43,989 nucleotides of DNA, from NCBI GenBank assembly GCA_002422725.1, contig DITE01000071.1, forward strand, positions 1 to 43,989. Direction: 5' to 3'. A program made the position numbers and the translations under genes. The first letter of the stretch is position 1. Every line of letters begins with the position of its first letter. Source of the DNA: Bacteroidales bacterium UBA6192 (lineage in GTDB: Bacteria; Bacteroidota; Bacteroidia; Bacteroidales; F082). Positions 8,448 to 16,941 of the stretch are shown in pieces. The notes below the pieces were generated by a model. It was given only the letters and a program-made list of their open reading frames with translations, made no database searches and was not told where the DNA came from.

Positions 8448-9902
8448 ATGATAAGAATAGAATATCAGGCTTTTTTTAAATTGCCCACTTTATTTATTAT
8501 CATTCAACTTGTTTTGTCATGTTCCAGATTCGACCTAAAGCAAGCTGAACCAGAGCAATTGCAAACTGCATCGGAAAGCAACTTAGACAGAATACTGCAG
8601 AAAGGAAGCCTCGATGTAATTATCGATTACAATTCAGTTGATTATTTTATCTATCGCGGACAGCCCATGGGTTTTCAGTACGAGATGATGGACTATTTTG
8701 CCAAAGAAATGGGACTGAAGCTCAAAATACACGTTGTGGAGAGCCTAGATGAAGCATTCAGTAAGCTATACAATGGTAAGGCCGACATTGTGGCAATGGG
8801 AATCACGGTTACCAGCGAAAGACGTCGGCTTTTTGATTTTACTGACCCCTTGCTTATTACCCGACAGGTCCTGGTTCAGAAACTCCCAAAAGACTGGCGA
8901 CGCATATCAACCCGGAATGAGCTGGAAACCAGATTGATCAGAACTAGCCTGGAACTGGCAGGCAAAACCATACACGTTCAGGCAGCCAGTGTGTTCAGAA
9001 AAAGGCTTGAAGTACTTGCCGATGAAATTGGCGACACCATTATGATTATCGATGATAACCGGGATGTGGAAGAGCTTATCGAAGCCGTTTCTGATGGGCA
9101 GATCGAATTTACTGTTGCCGACGAGCATATGGCATTGGTACTTGAAAGTTTTTACGACGAAATAGATGTTCGCACTCCACTAAGTTTCCCCCAAAAAATA
9201 TCCTGGGCGGTTGGAAAGGAACAAAACAATGAGTTGTTGTTGGAAATTAATAAATGGCTTGCAGAGTTTTCAGTTTCTGTCAGTGGCAGAATGTTATACG
9301 ACAAATATTTTTCCGGAAGCCGGATCATTTCACGACGACGAAGCGATTATCATTCTATGACCGGTGGCAGGCTCTCGCCTTATGATGGAATAATCAGGGT
9401 GGTGGCTGGTGAAATTGGTTGGGATTGGCGGTTGCTGGCATCTTTGATTTACCAGGAGTCGGAGTTTAAGCCCGATGTGGTCAGCTGGGCCGGTGCTTAT
9501 GGACTCATGCAACTGATGCCGGTGGTTATGGAACAATTCGGCATCGATTCGATGGCTTCACCTGAAGATCAAATTAAAGTTGGGGGGCGTTTTATTCAAT
9601 ATCTTGATCTGCAGATTCCTGAAAGCATAACCGAACCGGAGGAGAGAATCAAGTTTATTCTGGCATCTTACAATTCAGGGATTGGTCATGTGCTTGATGC
9701 CAGGCGATTGGCCAAAAAGTACAATAAAAACCCGGATATTTGGACCGATCATGTTGATTTTTTCATGCAAAACAAATCAAAACCTGCCTTTTATCGCGAT
9801 CCGGTAGTGTATTATGGTTATGCACGTGGCGAAGAGACACATCGGTTTGTTGTGGACGTTCTGGAAAGATACAGTCACTATAAGAATCTTATTCCTGATT
9901 AG
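8448..9902 (+). CDS. mltF: MltF-like membrane-bound lytic murein transglycosylase
   Basis: Cleaves peptidoglycan glycan strands to 1,6-anhydro products. The 484-residue protein starts with a lipoprotein signal (VLSC, Cys25). Next is a solute-binding-like domain (SBP_bac_3, about 48-290) with the typical segments RGQPMGFQYEM, KADIVAMGI and RRRLFDFT. The SLT domain occupies about 315-480. The catalytic Glu is Glu337 in YQESEF, followed by the family motifs GAYGLMQLMP and ASYNSGIGH. The domain order is that of E. coli MltF, where the first domain senses cell-wall ligands. It should be anchored in the periplasmic face of the outer membrane. It is monocistronic and converges with the flavodoxin gene, 10 bp apart. 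There is a weak AGGA before the ATG. Confidence 0.9.
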   Translation: MIRIEYQAFFKLPTLFIIIQLVLSCSRFDLKQAEPEQLQTASESNLDRILQKGSLDVIIDYNSVDYFIYRGQPMGFQYEMMDYFAKEMGLKLKIHVVESLDEAFSKLYNGKADIVAMGITVTSERRRLFDFTDPLLITRQVLVQKLPKDWRRISTRNELETRLIRTSLELAGKTIHVQAASVFRKRLEVLADEIGDTIMIIDDNRDVEELIEAVSDGQIEFTVADEHMALVLESFYDEIDVRTPLSFPQKISWAVGKEQNNELLLEINKWLAEFSVSVSGRMLYDKYFSGSRIISRRRSDYHSMTGGRLSPYDGIIRVVAGEIGWDWRLLASLIYQESEFKPDVVSWAGAYGLMQLMPVVMEQFGIDSMASPEDQIKVGGRFIQYLDLQIPESITEPEERIKFILASYNSGIGHVLDARRLAKKYNKNPDIWTDHVDFFMQNKSKPAFYRDPVVYYGYARGEETHRFVVDVLERYSHYKNLIPD

Positions 9903-9912
9903 CAGGGCTAAG

Positions 9913-10437
9913 TCAAACAAGAAATTCTTTCCTGAGCAATAACACCCATTTTTTAATCCTTTCTGAACTAAGTTCGGATTGCTGATCTTCATCCAGTGCC
10001 AGTCCGTAGAACATGCCCTCTGAAGCGCCCTCAGAATCATAAAATGTATACCCTTCAGTTGGCCATTTGCCAACTATGAGCCCGCCGCGTTTTTCAATTT
10101 CTTCTTTCATATAACCCAATGAGTCAACATAATGCTCAGGGTACTTCACCTGATCACCAAGTCCGAAAATGGCAAATTTCTTGCCGGCAAAACTCGACTT
10201 CTCCGTTTTGACAAAAAATTCGTTCCATTTATTGTCGGCTCTCACATCCAACCAGACTTCGGCGCCAATGGTAGCGCAACCAAAGATAAACTGATCAAAT
10301 TCGTTCAGCCGGCTTGTGTCAAATTCGGCAACTGTAGACATTTCAACAGAACCTGGATCAAAATAGCCATAAATTTCCCTGGCTGCCTTTTCGACATTGC
10401 CACCCGGTGCCCAATATAAAAGTGCGGTTTTTTTCAT
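9913..10437 (-). CDS. fldA: flavodoxin
   Basis: A 174-residue long-chain-type flavodoxin, a small FMN-binding electron carrier. The N-terminus has a first beta strand and a phosphate-binding loop (LLYWAPGGNVEKAA) that departs from the usual T/S-x-T-G-x-T pattern, with APGGN in its place. The 60s-loop region reads GCATIGAEVWLD, where family members have G-x-x-T-W, and FAIFGLGDQVKYP matches the conserved segment near the second FMN-contacting loop. The tail EGYTFYDSEG is typical of long-chain flavodoxins. The atypical phosphate loop makes tight FMN binding worth testing. No partner reductase is adjacent. Confidence 0.85.
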   Translation of the reverse strand: MKKTALLYWAPGGNVEKAAREIYGYFDPGSVEMSTVAEFDTSRLNEFDQFIFGCATIGAEVWLDVRADNKWNEFFVKTEKSSFAGKKFAIFGLGDQVKYPEHYVDSLGYMKEEIEKRGGLIVGKWPTEGYTFYDSEGASEGMFYGLALDEDQQSELSSERIKKWVLLLRKEFLV

Positions 10438-10618
10438 ATGATGTTGCTTAACGTTAGGAACAGGTTCATTCAGCCGGTAAAATTAAGACTTATTGATTCG
10501 ATATCCATCACGACTGATCATTTTAGAATCGTTTTAAATAAAAATGATCTTTTTTTGAGATTTTTGCCGGCATCACTTCCTGGGCATGGCTAATTATTTG
10601 ACCGCCGAATTGTCAGGT

Positions 10619-11638
10619 TTATGGGTGATTCCTTTTTTCCCGAAGAAAGAGGGCGGATATTTCAGAAATACTCTGCTTAATGGAAATGAACTCAAATCCT
10701 GTTGCTTCCTGAAGTTTACGGGAAGAGTAAAAATGGGTGTTGTTTGCCGAGCGGGCAGTTTCGCGGGTAATGGCAGGTTTTTTTGAGGTAAAAAATCCCT
10801 TCACCGCGAAAAGTCTCCAGGCAAGTTTCCCCATCCATGGCCTTACTTGAATTGAGGGCGGTTTTTTGCCCAAATTGGTGGCAATTTCTGCGAACAGTTG
10901 TGCATACGAGAGGTTTTCTGCTGAAACGACAAACCGCTCACCGAATAATTCTTTGTGCATCACCGTTGTCATTGCCCGGGCTACATCCCTCACATCAACA
11001 TAACCGTTAATCCCTTTGGTATAGAAGCTTAATCCTTTCCAAACAAGGGAAAACAATTCTGAACTTCCGGTGTGCCACCTTCCTGGACCAAGTATAACCG
11101 AGGGATTCACGATCACAGCATTCAAACCTTCGGCAATGCCTCGCCAAACCTCACGTTCAGCACCATATTTTGAAAGGGAATATGCCGAATTTCTTTTTGA
11201 ACTCTTCCAGGTAACAGATTCGTCAATGTTGTTTGAGTTCTCGGATCTTCCTAAAGCGGCAATTGAACTTGCATGACAAAACTTTTTTACACCTGATTCA
11301 AGGCAGGCATTCACCAGATTTGATGTGCCTTCAATATTGATTTTCAACATCTGTTCCTTATCCGTTGGATGAAACGAAACTATTGCAGCACAATGATATA
11401 CTTCAGAAATTCCTTGCAAAGCCTCGGCCAGACTGTAGTAATCAAGTAGGTCAGCATCAACCCATTCAATCGACTTAAGCAGTGCTAAATCATTGCTACC
11501 GTATGCAGTAAAAATTCTATTTACAAGGCCCAAATCCGATTGGCTTCTTTTGATTGCCCTTACTTTCCCCCCCCCTCTGGTGAGTTCAAGTAGCAGGTGT
11601 GAGCCCAATAATCCTGTTCCGCCGGTTACGAGTATCAT
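10619..11638 (-). CDS. extended SDR family NAD-dependent epimerase/reductase
   Basis: A 339-residue Rossmann-fold protein of the extended short-chain dehydrogenase class, closest in feel to dihydroflavonol-4-reductase-like enzymes. Residues 5-12 are the dinucleotide motif TGGTGLLG, followed by the acidic/VDADL segment near 60-64. The catalytic pair is Tyr153 and Lys157 (YSLSK). The substrate is unknown. Codons 22-24 are GGG GGG GGG, a nine-G homopolymer (11567-11575) in which a one-base slip would frameshift the protein near its N-terminus. The promoter region carries the 26-bp element also found before yicC. It is a single-gene unit, and the R-M genes lie just upstream on the same strand. 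Confidence 0.85.
   Translation of the reverse strand: MILVTGGTGLLGSHLLLELTRGGGKVRAIKRSQSDLGLVNRIFTAYGSNDLALLKSIEWVDADLLDYYSLAEALQGISEVYHCAAIVSFHPTDKEQMLKINIEGTSNLVNACLESGVKKFCHASSIAALGRSENSNNIDESVTWKSSKRNSAYSLSKYGAEREVWRGIAEGLNAVIVNPSVILGPGRWHTGSSELFSLVWKGLSFYTKGINGYVDVRDVARAMTTVMHKELFGERFVVSAENLSYAQLFAEIATNLGKKPPSIQVRPWMGKLAWRLFAVKGFFTSKKPAITRETARSANNTHFYSSRKLQEATGFEFISIKQSISEISALFLREKRNHP
11567..11575 (-). repeat. nine-G homopolymer inside the SDR gene
   Basis: Nine consecutive C on the plus strand (G on the coding strand) encode Gly22-Gly24, right after the first helix of the Rossmann fold. Such tracts are prone to slipped-strand mispairing. Confidence 0.8.
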
Positions 11639-11643
11639 GAAAC

Positions 11644-11669
11644 AATTTACATTAAAAGTGACATTTACA
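11644..11669 (-). repeat. 26-bp element in the SDR promoter, shared with yicC
   Basis: The 26 bases here match 21901-21926 at 25 positions. On the minus strand both copies contain TGTAAAT twice, 18 bp apart, and both end close to a start codon. Weaker similarity continues to about 11693. Confidence 0.75.
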
Positions 11670-11721
11670 AACAGACAATCAAAAAATCCAGCCCGCGGTC
11701 AGGTTTATTTCTATTTTTTCT

Positions 11722-12453
11722 TTAATTTGATGAATTAAACCTAACTAATTTTTCCCAGTTAATTTCGCCATTATCATTACAAAAATTTATCGCAAACTCT
11801 CTTGTAAATTTGTTAATCATTTGAGAATAGGAATTTATGAAAATATCATTTTTCTCTTTTGCTTTGTGACCTAAAGGCTCAATGATTTCGGTATAAAGAT
11901 TTTCATTCCCCGAAATGAATTCCCAAAAACTCTGACCACAATATTTAAAATAATCGCCTTTGTCTGGTTTGTTGTCACGTCCATAGCAACATCCATTAAC
12001 GGCAACTACGTTTAGTTGAGAGTTACTTGTTCTTAAAGCTTTTTTTGCGGTTTTGAAGTCAGCAATCATTTTGGCTATTTGCGAACTATTACCCCAATTA
12101 GGGCCAGATTTAATAGTTACAATATTTCTTGCTCCGTTGTTGTCAAATTCCAAGTCAATACCTGTAATACCTGATTTGTAGCCCCCGTATACTTTACCAT
12201 TTATAAAAATGGCAAGTCCTTCAAGCCAGTCCCCAAAAATTCCTTCTTCACTTGATGATATGTGGGCGTCAACAATTCCATAAATAATTTTCTCAGCTGT
12301 AAGAACATATTTTGCTTTGAATAGATATGGATTTTTCCTTTTAAGGACTTGAGATAGTTTAAGACTATCAAGACTCTGTATTCGTTTCTCATGAAAAACT
12401 CCAATATTTTTCTCAACGTACCGAGATACGTCCTTCAGATTTAGTTTTTTCAT
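11722..12453 (-). CDS. PmeII-like type II restriction endonuclease
   Basis: A 243-residue protein that I recognise as of the PmeII type II endonuclease family. Landmarks are NPYLFKAKYVLTAE (41-54), the EEGIFGDWLE block (69-78) and GIDLEF (98-103), followed by VTIKSGPNWGNSSQ (112-125). In a PD-(D/E)xK reading Asp100 and Lys115 would be metal-site residues. The acidic residue usually two before the Lys is Thr113, so a glutamate elsewhere (Glu70 or Glu78) may substitute. The gene overlaps the 3' end of the methyltransferase gene by 41 bp, the arrangement expected for a restriction-modification pair. The recognition sequence cannot be read. It is markedly AT-rich compared with flanking genes, suggesting transfer. 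Confidence 0.8.
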   Translation of the reverse strand: MKKLNLKDVSRYVEKNIGVFHEKRIQSLDSLKLSQVLKRKNPYLFKAKYVLTAEKIIYGIVDAHISSSEEGIFGDWLEGLAIFINGKVYGGYKSGITGIDLEFDNNGARNIVTIKSGPNWGNSSQIAKMIADFKTAKKALRTSNSQLNVVAVNGCCYGRDNKPDKGDYFKYCGQSFWEFISGNENLYTEIIEPLGHKAKEKNDIFINSYSQMINKFTREFAINFCNDNGEINWEKLVRFNSSN

Positions 12454-13291
12454 ATTCTGTTTTTGATTCTAATAAATAAAGTTCAACTTGTTGAATTTGT
12501 GTTCTTACCATGTCATAATATTCGGGAACGTTGTCAATACCTATAGTATTACGTCTCATTCTATTCGCTACTATTAATGTTGTACCTGAACCCATAAATG
12601 GGTCCAAAACTGTATCATTTTCTTTTGTAAAGAGTTTTATAAACCATGCTGGGAGTTCTTCTGGGAATGCTGCGCTATGATTTTTATTATTACATTCTGT
12701 CGCCAAATGAAGCACATTTGTAGGATATGCTTTGTCCCTTTCTAACCAATTTGAAATATTTTTGCCAAAACCACTACCTACTTTTGAGTTATCTCTTTTT
12801 TTATCAGTTTCTGAAAGATTCTTCAATCTTTTTTTTGCCCAATCTCCAATCGGAACCATAACTTCTTCTTGATACATATTGAATTTTTTGTCCTTATTAA
12901 ATTGAAGAAGTCTTTCCCATGAATCACGAAAACGATTAGGCCATTTGCCAGGATAGGAGTTTTTCTTATGCCAAATAAACTCTTCAGTCCAATACCAGCC
13001 TTGTTTTCTCATTGCCAATATTAATTCCATAACATAAGTACTACGTTCCCCATCAACAACTTTTTCCTTGATATTAAGAATAAATGTTCCTGTCGGTTTT
13101 AATACTCGTAGTAGCTGTTTTGAAATTGGTAAAAACCATTCAACATACTGGTCAGGATGGATACCGCCATAGGTATTTTTTCTTTGGTCAGCATAAGGTG
13201 GAGAAGTTACTATTAAGTCAACGGAATTATCCGAGAGCATTTTTAATTTCTCCTTACTATCACCCAAATATAGGGTTGTCAAAATTTCCAT
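12413..13291 (-). CDS. site-specific DNA methyltransferase (beta-class, amino-methylating)
   Basis: A 292-residue modification enzyme protecting against the endonuclease encoded downstream. Motif IV (TSPPY, 29-33) comes first and the AdoMet-binding motif I (DPFMGSGTT, 230-238) comes late, followed by GIDN, so the order is that of beta-class amino-methyltransferases. The SPPY form is common in N4-cytosine enzymes but also occurs in N6-adenine ones. The middle, about 90-215, would hold target recognition. It is first in the operon, so modification precedes restriction, and the endonuclease gene starts 41 bp before its stop. An exact -7 element lies at 13310-13317. Long T/A runs mark lower G+C than neighbours (one 60-base line, 12781-12840, has 17 G+C). 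Confidence 0.88.
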   Translation of the reverse strand: MEILTTLYLGDSKEKLKMLSDNSVDLIVTSPPYADQRKNTYGGIHPDQYVEWFLPISKQLLRVLKPTGTFILNIKEKVVDGERSTYVMELILAMRKQGWYWTEEFIWHKKNSYPGKWPNRFRDSWERLLQFNKDKKFNMYQEEVMVPIGDWAKKRLKNLSETDKKRDNSKVGSGFGKNISNWLERDKAYPTNVLHLATECNNKNHSAAFPEELPAWFIKLFTKENDTVLDPFMGSGTTLIVANRMRRNTIGIDNVPEYYDMVRTQIQQVELYLLESKTEYEKTKSEGRISVR

Positions 13292-13309
13292 TTATATTTT
13301 CTTATTCCA

Positions 13310-13317
13310 CAAATTTA
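13310..13317 (-). promoter_or_regulatory. -7 element of the restriction-modification operon
   Basis: The minus strand reads TAAATTTG, an exact TAnnTTTG, 18 bp before the methyltransferase ATG. No clear -33 element is seen. Confidence 0.5.
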
Positions 13318-13556
13318 CTATTTTTTCTTGGTTCAGTTTTGCTCTGTTTATAAGTTGACATTATATGGGGTATGTTAAGTTATCAGTACAATGCATATAG
13401 TTTTCACCAGGCCGAAGATTTTCAAATGCAAAATCACAGCAGTCGCTCTTTAGGCATGGAATAAGCATTAGCTGGATTTTTGAGCAACACATCATCTGAA
13501 TCACTTGACAATACTGTGAATTTGGTAAATGATGAAATAGAATGGTCTAATCCTTT

Positions 13557-13564
13557 TATCTTTG
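13557..13564 (+). promoter_or_regulatory. -7 element of tyrS
   Basis: TATCTTTG, an exact TAnnTTTG, 19 bp before the ATG at 13584. This leaves a very short leader with no room for a tRNA-sensing T-box. Confidence 0.6.
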
Positions 13565-13583
13565 CGGCTTAATTGGCTTGATC

Positions 13584-14885
13584 ATGAAAGTAAACTTTAT
13601 TGAAGAACTTCGTTGGCGTGGGATGATTCATGATGTTTCGCCCGGAACAGAGGAACAACTGAACAAAGAAATGACTTCGGCTTATGTTGGCATTGATCCG
13701 ACAGCCGACTCGCTTCACATAGGGCATCTGGTCAGCATAATGATGTTGAAACATTTTCAACTGGCCGGGCACAAACCAATAGCATTGGTTGGTGGGGCAA
13801 CCGGGATGATTGGCGACCCATCAGGAAAATCGCAGGAGCGCAACCTGCTTGATGAACAAACGTTACGCCATAATCAGGATTGTCTTAGAAATCAGTTGGC
13901 GAAGTTCCTCGATTTTGAAACCAACAATGCCAATAAAGCCGAGCTGGTGAATAATTACGACTGGATGAAGGAGGTAACTTTCCTTTCATTCATCCGCGAT
14001 ATAGGCAAGCATATCACCGTAAATTATATGATGTCGAAAGACTCGGTCAAAAAAAGACTGAGCCCCGAAAGCGGGAGCGGAATGTCGTTTACCGAATTCA
14101 CTTACCAGTTGGTTCAGGGTTACGACTTTCTTTATCTGTATCAGAACAGAAATTGTAAGCTTCAGATGGGAGGCTCAGATCAATGGGGCAATATAACAAC
14201 AGGAACTGAGCTCATCCGACGTAAAGTGGGGCCAGAAGCAGAAACCTTTGCGATTACCTGTCCATTGATTACCAAGGCCGATGGAGGAAAATTTGGCAAA
14301 ACCGAAACAGGAAATGTGTGGTTAGACCCGGAAAAAACATCCCCGTATGCTTTCTATCAGTTCTGGTTAAATTGCTCAGATGCAGATGCGGAAAAGTACA
14401 TCCGGATATTCACCTTGCTCAGTCGCGAAGCGATTGAGAAATTGATCGAAAAACATCGCGAAGCGCCGCATCTTCGCGAGCTACAGCGTGTTCTGGCCTC
14501 CGAGGTCACTATCATGGTGCACTCAGTTGATGCTCTGAAGATGGCAGAGGATGCTTCACAAATTCTATTCGGAAAAGCCACCAACGAAACTTTGCATCGG
14601 TTGGACGAAAAAACCTTACTGGCCATTTTTGATGGTGTTCCACAAGTGCAGCTTGATCGCAAAGTGATTGACGAAGGAGTTGATCTTACCGAATTTCTGA
14701 CTACACACACCCATATCTTCGCCTCCAAAAGCGAAGCCCGCCGCACTTTAAATGAAAATGCCCTATCCATGAATAAACAGAAAGCTGTTGAAGGATTGGT
14801 AGTTGGGCCGGCTGATTTGCTCAATAACCGATACATACTGATTCAAAAGGGAAAGAAGAATTATTTTCTGGTCATCATAGTGTAG
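13584..14885 (+). CDS. tyrS: tyrosyl-tRNA synthetase
   Basis: Charges tRNA-Tyr in the cytoplasm. The protein has 433 residues, the normal bacterial TyrRS size. The class I HIGH motif is HIGH at 45-48, and the KMSKS loop appears as KFGKT at 236-240, as is usual in bacterial TyrRS. GGATGMIGDPSGKS and the QMGGSDQWGN segment, which builds the tyrosine pocket, are intact. The C-terminal S4-like domain is at about 350-433. A TTG two codons upstream is in frame, but the -7 element at 13557-13564 and the ATG at 13584 are the natural choice. It is single, between the R-M operon (divergent) and the phosphate transporter gene. Confidence 0.97.
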   Translation: MKVNFIEELRWRGMIHDVSPGTEEQLNKEMTSAYVGIDPTADSLHIGHLVSIMMLKHFQLAGHKPIALVGGATGMIGDPSGKSQERNLLDEQTLRHNQDCLRNQLAKFLDFETNNANKAELVNNYDWMKEVTFLSFIRDIGKHITVNYMMSKDSVKKRLSPESGSGMSFTEFTYQLVQGYDFLYLYQNRNCKLQMGGSDQWGNITTGTELIRRKVGPEAETFAITCPLITKADGGKFGKTETGNVWLDPEKTSPYAFYQFWLNCSDADAEKYIRIFTLLSREAIEKLIEKHREAPHLRELQRVLASEVTIMVHSVDALKMAEDASQILFGKATNETLHRLDEKTLLAIFDGVPQVQLDRKVIDEGVDLTEFLTTHTHIFASKSEARRTLNENALSMNKQKAVEGLVVGPADLLNNRYILIQKGKKNYFLVIIV

Positions 14886-14913
14886 TTTTTTTTTGGCTTA
14901 TCAGCATGTCTCG

Positions 14914-14943
14914 TTGATGAACGCAATAAAAACCTTAGATTTG
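14914..14943 (+). promoter_or_regulatory. promoter of the phosphate transporter gene
   Basis: TTG (14914-14916), 19 bp, TAGATTTG (14936-14943), an exact -7 element, 36 bp before the ATG. Confidence 0.7.
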
Positions 14944-14979
14944 TTGCAGAAAAGCGAATAGATCTAAATTAATTATCCA

Positions 14980-16017
14980 ATGCTTGATCCGGTTTATGGG
15001 CAGCTTGTTGTGCCATTTATCATTGCTCTTTTTCTGGCAATTAATATGGGCGGTAGTGGAACATCCCCTGCTTTTTCAGCAGCCTATGGTGCAAACCTTA
15101 TACCTCGTGGTCTGATTCCCGGGTTGTTTGGTATTATGGTTTTAATTGGCGCCATCGTGGCTGGCAAAGGTGTTGCAGTAACTGTTGGCAAAGGGATTAT
15201 CGCCGCTGATTTGCTGACAATTACACTAACATCCATCATCTTATTGTCGGTGGCACTTTCGCTCCTTATGGCAAATCTGCTTGGGATTCCACAGTCAACC
15301 AGCCAATCAACTGTTTTTGCCCTGTCAGGACCGGCGGTTTACTTCAATCAGCTACAAACTCATCGCCTGTTCTTCGAGATTATTCCCGCCTGGTTCATCC
15401 TGCCATTAATTGCTTTCTTTCTTACCTATGCTGCCGGAAAGTATATTTACACGCCCATGAGGAAACGATCGAAGTTTGAGTTTGATGATGTCAATAAAAA
15501 CCCCGGGCTTCAGGTTATTGTTATTTTGTCGTCGCTCTATGTGGCTTTTGCAATAGGGGCAAATAATGTGGCTAATGCGAGTGGCCCTATCGCTTCAATG
15601 GTCATTAATGAACTGAATATTTCACTGGAAGAAAAGAATTTTTCGTTGATCGTGGTTCTTTCTACCCTGGTCATTGCGCCAGCCTTTGGGATTGGAAGTT
15701 CGTTTTTCGGTCATAAGGTTGTGCGCACTACCGGTAAAGAAATTGTAGAATTTGGCCCGCTCTCAGCAACGGTAATTGCATTTATTACAGCTAGTTTATT
15801 GTTGACAGTTTCCATATTCAAGGGTATACCTGCTTCACTTGTACAGTTAAATACCGGGGCAATCCTGGCCATCGGTTGTGCAAAACTTGGCTGGAAAGAG
15901 GTATTCAGCCGCAACAGCGTGAAGAAATTCTGGGTTGTTTGGATTGCCGCACCAATCCTTGCTTTTATCATGTCGTTGCTTATGACATGGATTGCCGACA
16001 AAATGGGGATACTGTAG
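14980..16017 (+). CDS. pit: PiT-family inorganic phosphate transporter
   Basis: An inner-membrane permease of 345 residues, mostly hydrophobic, with about nine or ten membrane segments. The PiT (PHO4) family is built as an inverted repeat. Its signature appears degenerate near the start (NMGGSGTSPAF ... GAN, about 23-40) and intact in the second half as GANNVANASGP (about 196-206). Family members co-transport phosphate with H+ or Na+. The N-terminal copy has lost the canonical GANDxAN form, which sets it apart from E. coli PitA and might change its ion or substrate. It is short for the family, lacking the large central loop. It has its own promoter and no PhoU-like partner is adjacent. Confidence 0.88.
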   Translation: MLDPVYGQLVVPFIIALFLAINMGGSGTSPAFSAAYGANLIPRGLIPGLFGIMVLIGAIVAGKGVAVTVGKGIIAADLLTITLTSIILLSVALSLLMANLLGIPQSTSQSTVFALSGPAVYFNQLQTHRLFFEIIPAWFILPLIAFFLTYAAGKYIYTPMRKRSKFEFDDVNKNPGLQVIVILSSLYVAFAIGANNVANASGPIASMVINELNISLEEKNFSLIVVLSTLVIAPAFGIGSSFFGHKVVRTTGKEIVEFGPLSATVIAFITASLLLTVSIFKGIPASLVQLNTGAILAIGCAKLGWKEVFSRNSVKKFWVVWIAAPILAFIMSLLMTWIADKMGIL

Positions 16018-16146
16018 AGAAAAGTAGCAAAAGCATGTGATGCAAGCCTGATTAACACATATCCTTCAGAGCAGTCAGAAAAGAATCGGTTGATTTCGGA
16101 TAATCATTCATTTTCGCCTGAGTTTTATTCAGCCCGGTTAAGCAGC

Positions 16147-16827
16147 TCAAACCATTTGTTTCAATCTCATCAGTTCGAAAAGTAATTCTGCAATGATGTC
16201 GTCGCTCAAACTATTGTTATTAAGGCTTATATCAAAATTCATGGCAGAGAAAAGTTTACCACTGAAGTCGTAAATTAGTTTTGCACGTTTTTCATCTGTG
16301 TCGCGCACATATTCCAGGCTTGATTTCTCATCCATATTCCTTTGGCTTGCAATATTTTTCACCCTCCAGTCAAGTGGGGCGTGAAGCCGGCAGTGCAGGC
16401 CTCCGGGCATATCGTTTGTAATGGCAACACCAGCTCTGCCAACAACCACAGCATAACCATCAGAGGCAATGTCGCGAATAATTTCTCTGATCGTTTTACG
16501 GATTGTTTTATCGCTTTTGTAATATTTTTCGCTGAAAGCCTGAAGAATTTCATCCATCTGACTGCGTTTTCCATCAGAAAAAACCGAATCGAGTTTTCTG
16601 GGGTCAAGATGCAACTTCTCTGCAGCTGATCCAAGTTCTTCTTTACTAACCAATTTCCAGCGATGACTGGTTGATGTGTTGAGTTTTAGGATCAGTTTTT
16701 TTGCAATGGCAATACTGTTGCAGCCCGTTTCACGCGACAGGGTGACAAATGGCAGTGAGTTTGGTTTGTCCGGATGTCTGTCCTGATAAAATCGTTGTTC
16801 GAAATAGCGTAATAATTCGGTGCTCAT
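16147..16827 (-). CDS. cytidylate kinase-like P-loop protein
   Basis: A 226-residue protein of the cytidylate-kinase-like family (PF13189 type). The N-terminal segment FVTLSRETGCNSIAIAKKL (26-44) is the family's version of a phosphate-binding loop, and VVVGRAGVAI lies near 128-137. The RVKNIASQRNM and ekRAKLIYDF region (about 155-195) is the LID-like part that closes over ATP in nucleoside monophosphate kinases. True CMP kinase (Cmk) has a different P-loop, so the substrate is uncertain. It has its own promoter and is divergent from the two-CxxC protein gene at 16942; the two -33 elements touch. Cytoplasmic. Confidence 0.75.
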   Translation of the reverse strand: MSTELLRYFEQRFYQDRHPDKPNSLPFVTLSRETGCNSIAIAKKLILKLNTSTSHRWKLVSKEELGSAAEKLHLDPRKLDSVFSDGKRSQMDEILQAFSEKYYKSDKTIRKTIREIIRDIASDGYAVVVGRAGVAITNDMPGGLHCRLHAPLDWRVKNIASQRNMDEKSSLEYVRDTDEKRAKLIYDFSGKLFSAMNFDISLNNNSLSDDIIAELLFELMRLKQMV

Positions 16828-16848
16828 GGTTGTTTGGTTTTGGCGGTA

Positions 16849-16879
16849 TAAAGTTACGGCATTTTGATAAAAAAATCAA
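16849..16879 (-). promoter_or_regulatory. promoter of the cytidylate kinase-like gene
   Basis: Minus strand: TTG (16879-16877), 20 bp, TAACTTTA (16856-16849), one mismatch to TAnnTTTG. It lies back to back with the promoter at 16880-16910. Confidence 0.5.
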
Positions 16880-16910
16880 TTGCTTTTTGCCGAAAAGTGT
16901 CGTATATTTA
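16880..16910 (+). promoter_or_regulatory. promoter of the two-CxxC protein gene
   Basis: TTG (16880-16882), 20 bp, TATATTTA (16903-16910), one mismatch to TAnnTTTG. With its divergent neighbour it shares the sequence CAATTG at 16877-16882, so the two -33 elements abut. Confidence 0.5.
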
Positions 16911-16941
16911 ATCCGTCAAATTAACCGAAAGGAGTTACGTC

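Noticed and set aside
10586..10786. 66-codon plus-strand frame
   Set aside because: It mostly overlaps the 3' end of the SDR gene in antisense, and the SDR frame is clearly coding.
13292..13556. A tRNA, riboswitch or T-box before tyrS
   Set aside because: No cloverleaf or conserved leader motif was seen, and the tyrS promoter sits only 19 bp before the start.
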